64,000 nucleotides of DNA from assembly GCA_033239125.1 (NCBI GenBank), contig BSWB01000004.1, positions 62,495,501 to 62,559,500 on the forward strand. The letters run 5' to 3'. The first letter of the stretch is position 1; the number at the start of each line of letters is the position of its first letter. Source of the DNA: Fagopyrum homotropicum (lineage: Eukaryota > Streptophyta > Magnoliopsida > Caryophyllales > Polygonaceae). The position numbers were made by a program, and so were the translations under genes. The notes beneath the pieces were generated by a model. That model did no database searches. It was not told where the DNA came from and saw only the letters and a list, made by a program, of their open reading frames with translations. Positions 48,701 through 61,352 of this stretch are shown here, in pieces.

Positions 48701-49283
48701 TTTGATAAACAAGGAACCAGGTTTAAGAGGCTTATAAAGGACCAGAACGCGCATGCAGATCACGAGCCCAACATAAGGCGCATGGTCCTTTGCTCCGGAA
48801 AGGTTTATTATGAGCTTGATGATGAGAGGAAGAAAACAAATGCTACGGATGTTGCCATATGTAGGGTTGAACAGCTTTGTCCTTTCCCTTATGATCTAAT
48901 CCAAAGAGAGTTGCTTCGGTTTCCTAGTAAGTAATCAATCCCCTACCAGAATCTGAATCTGATATATATATATATATATATGCATTGGGATTATGATTGG
49001 GGGTGATTTGGCAGATGCTGAGATAGTATGGTGCCAAGAAGAGCCGATGAACATGGGCGCCTACTCGTACATAGCACCTCGGTTGTGTACTGCAATGAGG
49101 GTGTTGGACAGGGGTGTGATGGACGACATAAAGTACGCTGGGCGGGCTCCGTCTGCCGCGACAGCCACCGGGTTCTACCAGGTGCACGTTAATGAGCAGA
49201 GTGAATTGGTTCAGAAAGCGTTGCAACGTGATCCCATCCCCTACCAGAATCAGTACTCGGAGCCTGATCGTAGGCGAATATAA
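45734..49283 (+). CDS. 2-oxoglutarate dehydrogenase E1 component, mitochondrial
   Basis: Coding exons are 45734-47260, 47345-47571, 47646-47978, 48058-48304, 48385-48513, 48587-48926 and 49015-49283. They total 3072 nt, 1023 residues, all GT-AG and phase-consistent. This is the thiamine-diphosphate-dependent decarboxylase of the TCA-cycle 2-oxoglutarate dehydrogenase complex, working with E2 and E3 in the mitochondrial matrix. Residues 1 to about 50 are Arg/Ser-rich without acids, a matrix-targeting presequence. Then follow the E1 N-terminal region (DSFLDGTNSVYLEEMQRTWE), MPHRGRLNVLGN (about 285), the ThDP/Mg motif GDGSFAGQG ... NNQ (about 390-425), the transketolase-like pyrimidine domain (ERGTFSHRHSVLHDQETG; EFGVLGFELGYSMENPNS) and the C-terminal domain (EEPMNMGAYSYIAPRL). 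Length and all motifs are normal, so the gene looks functional despite transposons on both sides. The extreme C-terminus (DPIPYQNQYSEPDRRRI) looks unusual to me. The first ATG after the leader is used. Confidence 0.95.
48960..48981. repeat. (TA)n in last intron
   Basis: Ten TA units in the 88-bp final intron of the 2-oxoglutarate dehydrogenase gene. Confidence 0.95.
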
Positions 49284-49620
49284 AGACGACCATGGATTCC
49301 TCAAAACAAGAATAAACTCTTCTTAATAAGAAAAAGTGATGCAATGTTACATACAACAATTACATCTTTGTCTTTTACAAGGAAGGATTCCTTTTGGCAA
49401 GGTTGATTCTACCAAATTTGAAATTTTGTAGTAGCTACAAAGTTGGTGGTCTAGCTAATATGTATTTCTTGTGTTTGTACAAGCTAGAAAATGAGTTGTG
49501 GTGTCCTACCCAAGATCATCCTTCTCCTTCTCCTTGTTTGAGTAAGAATAGTTAGTCTAGCTAGACAAAAAGGTACAAAAGTAAATAAAATTAGGTCCGA
49601 CCAAAGTCGGATATCCCGCT
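49284..49620 (+). other. 3' region of the 2-oxoglutarate dehydrogenase gene
   Basis: AATAAA at 49311-49316, 28 bp after the stop, and a second A-rich site nearby (TAATAAGAAAA, 49324) are candidate polyadenylation elements. Confidence 0.45.
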
Positions 49621-50147
49621 GTTATCCGACCCTAAAAATTAAAATAAAATATTTGAAAATTAAACAATTAACAAAATACAATAAAAAACTCTAAGTAATT
49701 ACAAATAACAAACTATTCATGAAATTACAATAAAAGATGTTTTAAGCAAAAAAAAAATGATGGCAAGTTATAAAGTGTCATTACATACTTTATAAATGAT
49801 CAAGAACCGTAAAATTCGTCAACTATGACGTGTGGATGATCCTAAATCAAGTCTTGTAATCCTACAAACTTTCACATCAATAACATATGCAAAAAAGGGT
49901 TAAAATTAAGTAACAATATGATATAGTAATAGACTAATAGGTTAATGGTTAAAGATAACATTTTCTTCAAATTGCTCAACTACAAGCAATCTCTAGTCAA
50001 GAGTCACAAGATTCTTCAATTATAACGTGTGGATAATCCCCAATCAAGTCTTACAATCCTACAAAATTTTATATAAAAGTATCATATCATTAGCTTAGGC
50101 CAGAAACAAGGTTCAAATTAAGTTATAAGATGAAATATATATAGAAA
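49621..50147. other. AT-rich flank of the hAT relic
   Basis: Contains an imperfect inverted word (GGTCCGACCAAAGTCGGAT / TTATCCGACC near 49590-49630) and a diverged repeat around TATGACGTGTGGATGATCC (49827) and TATAACGTGTGGATAATCC (50021). No intact gene. Confidence 0.4.
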
Positions 50148-51420
50148 CTAACCTTCTTTCTCAAATTTTTCCATTGCAAACAAACTCTTCTCAGTAATTA
50201 TAGGAGAAGTAGAGGTGTGCAACCAAACTTGTGTACAAATAAGGGTGTCTACCATCCTCGGAGACAATGAAGTACGAAGTAAATCAAGATCACGCCCTCC
50301 GGTACTAAAAGCAAACTCTGAAGCTACAACCGACACAGGCATAACAAGCACATCTCGACCAATTTTTGACAAAATTGGGTACTACCTTTCATATTCCCTC
50401 CACCATTGCAAAACATGAAAGTGTTACATGCACTTTCAGTTCCATCTTTCATATATTTATCCAACTCAGATTGTACACCAACATGGAAAACAATCTTCAT
50501 TTCAAACTCTTCGTTCAGATTCTTAAAAACAATCTAAATTATGGTCACCTAGTTCACTCTCATCAATGTTAGAAATTATAGAAGATGAACTTTCTTGGTG
50601 TTTCTTTTTTTTTTAGGCATAGAAGAAGCATAAAAATCAAACAACTCCCAAGCAAAATTGGGATGTTAAGAGATAAGAGTTTGACTCTTGTATCATCAAT
50701 AACTTCCGCACAACAAACTCAACATACTTCATCTTACGACATGGATCAAGAAACACAACAACAAACATCAAAAGATTGATGTTAACAAAAACTCAAAATC
50801 ACCGTGCCAACACCAAACATATCTTCCACAACGGTATTACAAGTCTTTTAACGAGAACCTGATAACTTCAATGTGGAATTGTAAAACACTTTCAGAATTG
50901 GCAAAAAATTATTAACCCTATTTCAAGCATCATCATTAGCAATTATTGCCGTTGTTCCATGTTTCACACCCTTCTTAAGTTCCTTAACACAAAATTAGTC
51001 TCTCAAAACCAAGTTATCAAATGCTTTCTTAAACCTCACAACAGACTGAATCATCAAATTGGTTAAAATCCCCCTTTTTTCAACATCTAAAAAAAAGACT
51101 TTTACTATCTAATTTCTCATCTATTACACAATCTTTGAACTTTTAAAGTCGTGCAGGGGAAGACCTCACATACCTTACAAGAGAACGAACTCTCATAATC
51201 GATGCATCATTATCTTTTAAACCATCTTCACAACCAAATTCATCATATGACAAACACATTTCATGTGCAAGTGCTTGCCGCCTAGAATACTAGATTCCCA
51301 ATGATTAAATCTCCTTCTCAGATAAACAATTGTCAAGTCATTAGAACTAGCATTATCAATAGTCACAATCATAATATTTTTTTAATCTCCCAATCAACCA
51401 AACATTGCTCAATGAATCTA
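50148..51420 (-). pseudogene. hAT-family transposase relic
   Basis: At 50148-50372 the minus strand reads SKIGRDVLVMPVSVVASEFA then FSTGGRDLD, the hAT C-terminal dimerisation domain (IARD-L-PVSTVASE-AFSTGGR). Further upstream on this strand (51130-51330) short frames give DNASSNDLTI, MKCVCHMMNLVV and ASIMRVRSLVRYVRSSP, matching the central hAT transposase block, with many stops and shifts. I cannot find the N-terminal BED finger or terminal inverted repeats. A hAT transposase cuts and pastes elements with 8-bp target duplications; this copy cannot. Confidence 0.7.
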
Positions 51421-52720
51421 CCAATTAATTAACCAAACCAACCAGCAAGAGGGCAAAAGTTTATGACCATTTTATGTAAAACTCAATCATCAACAATAAA
51501 ATGGGCAGTGAGACACATATAACTCAAATTCTGACTAAAAGTTCATGCATCAGTGGTAAGACTAACACAAGAAGACAAATTCTTGAAAGTATCTTTCAAG
51601 ATTTTCCTTTCTTCATAAAACAAACTGGATAATAATCTCTAGTAACAGTAGTTTGTGATGGAATAAAAAATGTAGGTTGCATAGTTTTGCAAAAGAACAT
51701 AAAGCCTTAATGCTCAACAACAACAAAAGGAGACTCATCCACAACAACCATTTTACAAGAGCTTTTCTACAATCTTCTTAACTAAATTTTTGCTTAGACG
51801 GAACATAAATAGTTTCAATCACACCATCAGAACACACAACAAATTTTAGGCTAAATTCAACCACCTTTGTTTCTTCATGAAACAAATCTATTCTTAACTT
51901 GTTTCTTTGTCCAAGTGATTTCTCACTGCCATCATTTGTATCATATCATTGTAGAATTCATTCATTTTTGTGTTTTGAGATACACTCGTGTGTTTATGAT
52001 ATTGCAGGCACTCTAGATCTTCCAAGAGATAAAATAGAACTATTATCGAAAGAATGTCTACAACACACTAAAGTTTTCTTGTGATCAAGGAAGACGTAGT
52101 TAAGACTAATTGATTGAGATCTAAGAGTGAAGAAATGACGATTGCTAAAGGCAACATAATCGATCGGCTCGACTTGCCCCATTGGTCGTTCCAATTGGTC
52201 CCATTTTCCAAGCATTTGACCTTGATTAAGAGCTAAAATCGATTTGAAAACAAAGAGAGGATGCAAACTATTATTTTTTGCCCAATATTTAAAAAGTCCA
52301 TCAAATTTTATTATTCTTACCACGTGAATTTCTCTTTCTTTATTAAAGGGTCGACGCTTCGTCTTCTACCTCACCAAAATAGGTGGTTCTCCTAGTTCAC
52401 TTTCCCACGCTCAAATCATTCTTCAACGTGTGTTAAATCTCCTTTGACGATAGTCTACTCTTCTTATAAAAAAAACTCCATCGATCGGTGTAGTCAGTCT
52501 TAGTGTTCAATCTCTTTTGACGATAGTCGACTCTTCATCTTCAAGCTTCCACCATTTTCACAATATTGGAATCTATCATATATGATTCTCTTTGTGTAAG
52601 AATGATGGATACACACAACAAACTTTGATCAAATTTCATTGACAATTATGATAACACAAATTCTATATTTGTTTTTTAGTTATGTACGGTATATGTTTGA
52701 TGAAATTCTTAGATGAACTT
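51421..52720. other. Spacer left of the chromovirus
   Basis: Probably includes the decayed 5' part of the hAT element. A repeat TTTGACGATAGTCKACTCTTC occurs at 52443 and 52516. No gene assigned. Confidence 0.35.
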
Positions 52721-54460
52721 TGTAACACCCCAAATCCGCTGGACTCGGGGCGCTATGGGCTAGGATCTCACAATGGATTATGACCCTATCCTGGCAACAA
52801 GTTCATTGGATCTTACAACAAGGCACATATATATATAAAACCAAATTCATAAAACTATATAATCATATATCAAAACATATATCAAAACCACAGGCGAGTA
52901 CAAAACGGAAACATCAAACATATGTATACATCAACATCCCCAAACCCATACATCCTAATGTATGGAAGCCCTCGGCTGATCACCCCACCGGATCACTTTG
53001 TAGTCTTCCTATGCTACAAAACATCTAAAATACGGTATGAAACGGTTAGCTAATAGTTCATGAATAAGAATAATGGTAATAGCACATATAAACACATAAT
53101 CATACCACAATATGAAATGCTCACACACATCAACCTTTTATATCTTCATTACGTTATACCATTACTAATTCATATGGTATGATACAAGGAGTAAAACAAC
53201 CTCACCTCAGTCCCCTTTCACTACACAGGTTTGGAATCGGTGCCAATCATCACCATCTGGTGGAATGGTCGTAGAGAACCCCCTAGGTGCCACACTTTGA
53301 GCTAGACAAGTTATCATCACCCGTTATAATACACTTGGGCCAATTAATACAAATATGGTCATCCTAGTCCGGTTAGATTATCAATACAACATTCATATGC
53401 ACACACACCACTATCACAACCACTCAAACCCATAAACGCTAGCTAAGTAAGCCCAAACAATTTACTTGTCACAATGTAGTCCTAACAACAAAGGTCACGG
53501 TTTCCCCTCAAGGAAACGATCAATGCCTGTATAAACAAGGCACACAACATCAATCACTATCAAGGCTAGGAGATTCCACCTCCTAGACCCCAAGATCATA
53601 ATAGAACATAACCCATGAACTAAACCCCGATATCTCATCAAAACCCAAAGATGCCTAAGGCATTCCTCAACATATAACATCATCAATCTTACAACATAAA
53701 CAATATCATGATCTCACTCTCAAGCTATAACCATAAGGAAAGGAAGGACATATACCATACTTGGTATGTCCTGGACAAAGACGCACCTGCAGAAACAGAA
53801 AGGCGTAAGCGCGGTGACAAGCTGCAGGGGCGGTGACAAACCCCAGCCGCAGGGGCGGTGTTGACAGGGACGGGGGTGGCCACAATGCAGAGGGCGATCT
53901 TTTTCTTTCCTTTGATCTCTCGGTTGATCTCCTCTCTTCTTCTAGTGTCAAAGACAACCCAACATCATATACATACATACATACATCACCAATGTCCATA
54001 CACAAGATCAAGCTTGTGGGATTTAAGCTAAAGAAGAGAAGAGGAAGGAAATAAGAGGAAAAGAGAAGGACGAAATCACCACTGCTAGACTCAGGAAAGA
54101 AAGAACATATCGGGTGATCATCCACAACAGCCATCACAACAACAACAATATTAACATCATCACAGCCATCAAACATCCATCAAAGCTTCACACTTGGATC
54201 AAAACAAGAAGAATCCAAGGAAGGAAACCAAGGAGAGAAGAGGAAGAAAGGAAGAACGTGAGGAGAAGAAGATGAAAGATGGAGTTTGGAAGCAAACCCT
54301 CTCACATGAGAGAGAAGAAGAAACTTATAGGAGAAGAAAAGAAAAAGCAAGACGGCTAAAAAGGAGGCACTCGACATGAAAACCGCGGGGGCGGATGATC
54401 ATGGCCGCGGGGGCGGCTCTGCACCTGGGGCGGGATCCCTAAAAGACGAAGGCTCTTACA
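52721..54460 (-). repeat. Chromovirus LTR (3' LTR of the element)
   Basis: Begins TGTAACACCCCAAATCC and ends GGCTCTTACA on the + strand; pairs with 61583-63359. The short ORFs inside it on either strand are chance. Confidence 0.88.
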
Positions 54461-54476
54461 TCAGATCCCCCTAAAA
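54461..54476 (-). promoter_or_regulatory. Polypurine tract of the chromovirus
   Basis: Read on the minus strand, TTTAGGGGGATCTGA abuts the 3' LTR. Confidence 0.6.
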
Positions 54477-54985
54477 ACACGTTTCGTCCCGAAACTTGAA
54501 CAAAACCCAAATCCTCTCGGATCCGTACGCCGAGGTATACACTCTCTCTTTCGGAGGCATCACATCTCCGCTCAAAGATATCAACCTATAAAACCCTATA
54601 ACCTGAAAAGACAAGCATGGAGGAATCATCCACTCCAGCAACATGATCATAACCACTACCCATCGGTAGAGAGGAAAATCGTCTCTAGCCAACCCATAAC
54701 CATATCACAATGGCATGGAGGAAAAATATCTCCAACCAGACCATATCCACATCACAAGGGCATGGAGGAAAACCATCTCCAGCCAAACCGTACTCATAAC
54801 GCAAGGGCGTGGAGGAAAACTATCTCCATCCAAACTATACTCATATGACAATAGCATGGAGGAAGAATCATCTTTAACTATAACCACAACTCGCGCTAGC
54901 ATAACAAGATCTAACAAGATCAAATAACACATATCATAGATAGCACGAAAACATATTAGAACACATAAACACATAACTCACCAAG
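54477..54985. repeat. Spacer with four GGCATGGAGGAAA-type tandem repeats
   Basis: About 45-65-bp units containing GCATGGAGGAAAA.ATCTCCA and CAACCAAACC.TA-like words recur at 54616, 54712, 54760, 54808 and 54854. This is the non-coding 3' region of the chromovirus. Confidence 0.75.
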
Positions 54986-56464
54986 ATAGCACTAAGATCT
55001 ACTCATCGATCCTACAGGTGCATCTATCTCGGCATAAAACTCTAGATAGTTCCTCTGGATACTATCCTCTGTCTCCCACATAGCCTCATCAGGTCCTCAT
55101 CTTGACCATTGTATCCTCAACAGAGGAATGTCCTTCGAACGCACGCATCTCACACCCGGTTCTAGGACTGCTATCGGATGCTCAACAAACATGTGGTCCG
55201 GCTCGACCACTAAATCATCATAGTTGACAATGTGTCTCGGATCTGGTATGTATTCCCTTAGCTAAGACACATGAAACACTGGGTAAACACCCTATGACCT
55301 CGGGGGGAAACCAAGTATGTACGCTGCTCTCCCAACTCGATCAAAAATCTCAAAAGGTCCGACATATCGGGGCTCAACTTCCCCTTAATGCCGAAACGTC
55401 TAACGTCACGCGCCGGAGATACTCTCAGTCAGACATGAGCTCCAACTCTGAACTCTAGAGGCCGACGCCTCTTGTCTGCATATGACTTTTGGCGAATCTG
55501 TGCAGCTAGCATCCGCTCTCTGATTAGTGCCACGCGGAAAATGTCATCCTGAATCTACTCAAACGTTATACCGCTGATAGTGCTAGGCTCATCCCAACAT
55601 AACGGCGTACGACACCTCCGCCCATATAATGCCGTATATGGGGTCATCCCAATCGATGCATGTCAACTAGTTGTTTTACGAAAACTCAACCAAAGGGAGG
55701 TGATTTGACCACACCTGTCCCTAATTCAGTACACAAGATCTCAACATATCCTCCAAGGTCTGAATGGTCCTCTCTAACTGACCATCTGTCTGAGGATGAA
55801 ATGCAGTTGTGAAATGCAAACTCGTGCCCAAGACAGTTTGTATCTGCTACCAAAACCTCGAGGAAAATCGTCCATCTCGATCTAAGACGATCATCCTCGG
55901 TGCATCATGGAGTTTCACTATCTGCCTAGTGAAATCCTCAGCCAACCGGCTCACTGGCCACATTTCCCGAATAGGGATAAAGCGTGTCGTCTTTATCAAT
56001 CTGTCAACAAAAACCCAAATGGCATCAAAGCTTCTACTCGCCTCAATCCAGTCACAAAGTCCATGGAGATGACCTCCTAATTCCACTGCGGCATTGATAG
56101 TGGATGAAGCTCTCCTCCAGGCCTGCAATGCTCTATCTTGACCTATTGACAGCTCGAACATTGAGCCACAAATATGGCTACATTGGGCTTCAACACACAC
56201 CACCAGAATGAACGTCTGACATCCAGATACATCTTACTCGCACCTGGGTGCACTGAGTAAGGTGTGGAGTAAGCCTCTTGTAAGATCATCTGTCTCAATT
56301 CCGCATCAGCAGGTATACAAACGCGCTCGCAGCGTCTCATCACTCCATTTGATCCTATAGAGAACTGTGAGGTCTTACCACGAGACATCCTTTCTCGGAT
56401 CAGTCCCAACATCGGGCAGATCCTCTTGTTTTTGTTGGATTTCGCCCAATAGATTAGGTAGAAC
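54985..56464 (-). pseudogene. Chromovirus integrase and chromodomain-like tail
   Basis: From 56412 down, the zinc-binding part reads HPGASKMYLDVRRSFWW ... CSSCQ. The core follows at 56060-55850 (FDAIWVFVDRLIKTTRFIPI and VLDRDGRFSSRFW carrying the catalytic D) and HPQTDGQLERTIQTLEDMLR (E) near 55760. The C-terminus around 55300-55010 gives VEPDHMFVEHPIAVLEPGVR and DEAMWETEDSIQRNY, a degenerate chromodomain-like end (compare the family's EATWE). Stops and indels are frequent. Confidence 0.75.
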
Positions 56465-58069
56465 TAGAGGTGTCAAACGGGCGGGTCGGTCGAGTTCGGG
56501 TCGGGTCAATTTTGTTTCGGGTCACTTTGAGCCGGGTCAAATTTGTCTATAATGTCATGTCGGGTTTATTCGGGTCGGGTCGGGTTAAGTCGGGTGCCCT
56601 TGCACTACTGATAATCGGGTTCTCCGGCAATCTTGGGTTGTTTCAATCGGTTATCGGGCTAATTCGGGTCGGGCTCAGATCGGGTCGGGATCATTTGTAC
56701 AATTGCAATTCGGGTTCACGGTCTATTTCGGGTCGGGTCGCTTCTATTATCGGGTTATTCTGGGTCTGTCTAGTTTTTGTATCGGGTAAATCCGAGTTGA
56801 ATTACTTAGGGTATAATCACGTTCGATTGTTTTTGGGTCGAGAATTTCCGGATTTGATTGTTTTGGGTTGGCCTAATTGTTCTATATATTCTAGTTTTAT
56901 ATTTTTTAATAGTTTATTTAATAATAAATAGTAAAAAAACATTAGTTTGATATTATTTTATTTATTTATATAAATATATTTTATTCACATTATTTTGTAA
57001 TTTTGAAAGTATTTTATCAAATTTCTCGTTGAAAACTTTATTTATTTATTAGATAACATTAATATCCTTTCACTTAATTTAAAGTCAGCATTAATATATT
57101 AAAATTTACCTAACAATAGAAATGATAACTCGATAAATAAGGATGAGATGTCACATGTGCATTAAAACATTTTAGAGTAACTATCAATACGTGTAGTTAT
57201 TTTTTATGACTATATCTTTAATTTTTAACCCACTAAACCTTTAAAGTAACGAGTATTAATAGTAAAATAATATATAGTTTCATTCAGTGGCGGAGTCAGA
57301 AAGTTTCCGTTGGGGCACAACTTTTTTTATAAGATATGACGGATATTAAGTCTGAAATTAAACAATAAAATCGATAAATTAAATAAATAAATAAAAGTTT
57401 ACTTAAATTTTGTACTATAAAGTAGAGCTTTTAATTTTATTTTTTACTTAGATGAAAATTAAAATTATTTTATATATTTAGTTTGTTTTATAAATATATC
57501 GTCAAATAAATTAGATAGAAGTTATGAATTATTTTATTAAAAATTATATTAATTTCATTGTATTAGTTAATATTTAATGAAATAATAAACATCACTTTAT
57601 CTCTTCATCTAAATATATTGTAATTTGTTTAAAATAAAATCCATAAAATAAAAGGAACTTTTTGCTACTTTCGGAACTCGAACATGTGATCCAAGAACCT
57701 CCTTCCCTCCCTCTACCAAATGAGCTAGTAGTTCTGGGTTGAGTTATATTGGGCTGGGTCATTACGGGTTCACAGATCATGTCGGGTCAACGACTTTCGG
57801 GTTTCGGTCATTTTGGGTCGGGTTATTTATGGAATCGGATCACTTCGAGTCGGGTTCTTTCGGTTTCGGGCGTCGTCGGGCTTATTCATTCGGGTATAAT
57901 CGGGTTACGGTCACTTTCGGGTTTGAGTTATTTTTGGTTTCGGGTTCAATCGGTTAACATCGGGTCGGTCTCGTATGCGTATTTGTTTTCCTTTTAACAG
58001 GTGTCGGTCGGGTTCGGGTCGGGCGGATCGGGCGGGTTTCACGGGTCGGGTCAAATTTTGACAGCTCTA
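56465..58069. mobile_element. Non-autonomous hAT element, CGGGTCGGGT-rich
   Basis: The termini TAGAGGTGTCAAA and TTTTGACAGCTCTA are near-inverse and the flanks are an exact 8-bp duplication GGTAGAAC (56457-56464, 58070-58077), diagnostic of hAT. The outer ~400 bp on each side carry dozens of GGGTC, CGGG and TCGGGT words; the centre is AT-rich. No transposase is encoded, so mobilisation would need one in trans. It interrupts the chromovirus and is therefore younger than it. Confidence 0.85.
57290..57735 (-). repeat. Nested repeat with a tRNA-like head
   Basis: Read on the minus strand, TAGCTCATTTGGTAGAG (A-box-like) and ATGTTCGAGTTCC (B-box-like) are spaced as in a pol III promoter, and the other end is GGCGGAGTCAG-like, a word common in plant repeats. 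A tRNA-derived SINE or a fragment of another element is possible; no tRNA can be folded from it with confidence. Confidence 0.4.
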
Positions 58070-58194
58070 GGTAGAACCTCTAGAGTAGACAGATGACTGT
58101 ATGTATCAGGATACTGAATGTCCAACTCTAGCAAGGCTAGATCCCTCTACAACTGAGGTTGATTTGTCATTCTCGCTATCACCTTCTCTCGAGG

Positions 58195-59420
58195 CGCATG
58201 GCTACTAAGGGCATCGGGGATAACATTCGCTTTCCTGAATGATACAAGAATTCAAGGTTAAAATCTTTAATCAACTCTAGTAATTGCTTTTGGCGGTTAC
58301 TCAATCCCTATTGATTACAAATACACTTCAGACTCTTACGGTTTGTGAAGATCTGACATAAAACTCCATACGGGTAATACCACAAGATCCGCAAGGCATG
58401 AATCATTGCAGTTAACTCGAGGTCATGAGTCAGGTAGTTCTCCTCATACGTCTTCAACCGTCGAGACGCATAAGCGATTACCATGCCTCGCTGCATTAAT
58501 ACACATCCTAAGCCAAGCTTGGAAGCATCACTGTACACCACGAAATCCTCAGTGCCCTCTGGTTGTTCTAAGATAGGAGCAGAAGTCAATCTCCTCTTCA
58601 GCTCCTCAAAACTCTGAGTACACGGTTCAGACCATACTAACCGGGCAGTCTTCCTCAACAGACTGGTAAGTGGTCAGGCAATCACAGAATACCCTTTCAC
58701 AAATCTAAGGTAATATTCGGCTAAGCTAAGGAAGCTACGTACTTCTTTGATATTCGTTGGAATCGTCCATGCTGCAACAGCCGCAATCTTCGCCGGGTCA
58801 ACCTTGATCCCCTCGGAGGAAACCACGTGACCTAGAAAGGTTACCTCAAATATCCAAAACTCGCACTTAAAGAGCTTGACATACATCTCTCTATCCTACA
58901 AAACTCGTAACACCGTCCTCACATGTCCTGCGTGTTCTCTCTGCTACGAGAGTACACCAGGATGTCATCTATGAAGACCACCACAACTGATCTAGGAAGT
59001 CGATAAAGATGTCGTTCATCAACTTCATAAAGGCGGTGGCGCATTCATGAGCCCGAATGGCATCACTACAAACTCGTAATGGTCATACCGAGTCTGAAAT
59101 GCCGTTTTTGGGCACATCCTACTCTCTGACCATCAACTGGTGATATCCGGATCTCAAATCTATCTAGAAAAATACTAAAGCGCGCTCCCTACAACAGATC
59201 CAATAGATCATCACTGTAGGGCCATGACTACTTGTTCTTGATTGTCATATTATTTATCTCCTGAAAATTAATGCACAACCTCATCGATCCATCCTTTCGC
59301 ACAAAAGTATCGGCACACCCCAAGGGAAAACGCTAGCGCATATGAAGTGCTTCTTTGCTAACTCCTCGAGTTGCTTCTTTAATTCTAACAACAACATATG
59401 ATATGGTGCTTTCAAATCGG
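58195..59420 (-). pseudogene. Chromovirus reverse transcriptase and RNase H
   Basis: On the minus strand, RT fragments include CINFQEINNMTIKNK (about 59270), YEFVVMPFGLMNAP (about 59060) and FEVTFLGHVVSSEGIKV (about 58830). The catalytic DD box region near 58980 is frameshifted. RNase H reads FVVYSDASKLGLGCVL (58540) and YEENYLTHDLELTAMIHALR (about 58420), then SGKANVIPDALS across 58210-58240. In-frame stops prevent function. Confidence 0.78.
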
Positions 59421-59899
59421 TCTCATCCCTGATTCTAACTCAACGCAAAAACCACACTCTTCAGTGGCAATAGATTGGATGGCTTATCAAACACATCCAC
59501 CAACTCGCATGCAACAAAATTTCCTCTAACGTTGCACCCGAAGGTTTCACAATCATGTCCAATCAGCCTTGCTACTCGGACTGCGCTGATAACAATACAC
59601 GTCTTTTCAGGATTTATACCTCAAGAAAAAGTCTCAATCTAACCTATCACAATAGTGACCAACATGGTCCGCCTACCAACATCAAAACGACACTACGCTG
59701 GTCTATCTAATCAATACTCAAAATGACTTCCTCATGCACCAACGGCATGACAAAGAAGTCTACTAACAAATCATGGTTTCCTAAATGTATAGGACAACCA
59801 TGTATCTCTCGGGTACCACTCACCTGACCCCCATCGGGTAAACCATTAATCAGAGTGGTACATGTAGCAGCTGGCGTTGGAGGCTCCACATCGCTCCTC

Positions 59900-61248
59900 A
59901 ACTCAAAAACTCAACCCCGAGCTCCTCTAGTATCAGTGGTACCTCCATCACGGCCTCTGCATCTACTCGGTCCTGGAGCGGAACCTGAGTGGCAGGATGA
60001 TCTAGGAATCTTTGTTTTCCATAATCTGGTGTTGAGGCGGCCTCTGCCCACCTCCTGCTGTGACGAAGCCTTGCCCTAACGGCAATAGGTAGCTCAATGT
60101 CCCGGATTCCCACAAGAGAAGCAAGTCACTGGTGCCCTCGGGCAATCAGATCGCATATGCTCAGGCTCTCCGTAGTTGAAGCACTATCGCCCTCTCTCAG
60201 AATTCTGTGCAGACACTGGGTAACTCGAGCGGTCCTGAGTCTGGCCTCGCCCGTACCCTGGTGCTCCTGCTCTAGTCTTTCCCGTCCGTTGTCTCTTCTT
60301 AGACCTTCCTGTTTGAGAAGCTCTCCTTTGACTAGCCCGTTCACGCTCGTAAGCCGTGGCTCTGTCCTAATAATCTATCATGGAATCAAAGTGAAAATCC
60401 ACCATGAACGAGCGGGTACTCTCCCTCAATCAGCGGGAGAACAGATACACGTGTTGATCCTCTAGAGGAGCAGTTGGACCTAGTAATGCCAGCTCCTCCA
60501 GGAATCCCCTAATAACCTCGGCTATCGGAAAATCCTCGAAGCCGGTCTCAACAAAGTCTTGCAGTTTCTCCCTCCTCAGTGAGGTAGGGCAGAGTCGCTC
60601 TCTAATCAAGCTCCTCATCTGATCGTAATTGGTGACTCGTCTCCGTAGGGTCCTCCACTAGTGTTGAGCTAAACCCCGGAATAGAGTATGTACTAACTCT
60701 ATTTGTTTATACTATAGGCATCTGATAGACTCAAGAGCTGAGTCTACATGCTCAATCCACAACTCGAGCTTCAAGCCCACCTTTCTAGCGAAAGGGGGTA
60801 CTCACATTTGGTGAAATTCCTTCAACTAGGAGTCCGATCGTGGTCCTCTTGGATCCTTCGATGCTCTAGCAGCTTCAGTAGCGCGTGCCGGTATGACTGG
60901 CACCTGATTTGCTCCCTGGGACATCTCAGATGATCCCACATGTATTGGCATATCTGGGGCACGTCTACCTGCCCTAGCAGCCTCCTCAACTTTACGGATA
61001 TAAGCGCGGAACTCTAGTCCCCTCATCGAGACATGATCTGAGTCATTTGACTAGACTCGTTGAGATCTTTGTCTCGCTGCCATACCGTTCCCAGTCTCAG
61101 GAACGAAACTCTCATCAACCTCCTCATGTACCTCCTCCGCTACAGGCGGATCAACGATGGGAACCGGTCCCTGACATATCACTACGGGAGGAAGAAGGGG
61201 TTTAGCCCTACCTCGTCCTACTACAGATGTCGCTCTAGTTCGAGCCAT
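59900..61248 (-). pseudogene. Chromovirus gag with CCHC knuckles
   Basis: The ATG on the minus strand at 61246-61248 starts MARTRATSVVGRGRAKP. Further gag segments are at 61026-60826 and 60618-60430 (LIRERLCPTSLRREKLQDFV). Two zinc knuckles appear near 60090-60185: CFNYGEPEHMRSDC (second Cys lost, Gly-His to Glu-His) and CFSCGNPGH. Frame breaks separate the parts. The protease between here and RT is too decayed for me to place its active site. Confidence 0.7.
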
Positions 61249-61345
61249 TTGCGGTATGCACATATCTTATCGTATAAGACTATATAATACCATATGTATA
61301 GATATATATAATACTCAAATCCAAGCACATATGCATAGTCCAGCA

Positions 61346-61352
61346 TTATATA

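Noticed and set aside
53706..54176. 156-codon minus-strand frame and its counterpart at 62582-62911
   Set aside because: They sit in the paired chromovirus LTRs and are not conserved as frames between the two copies.
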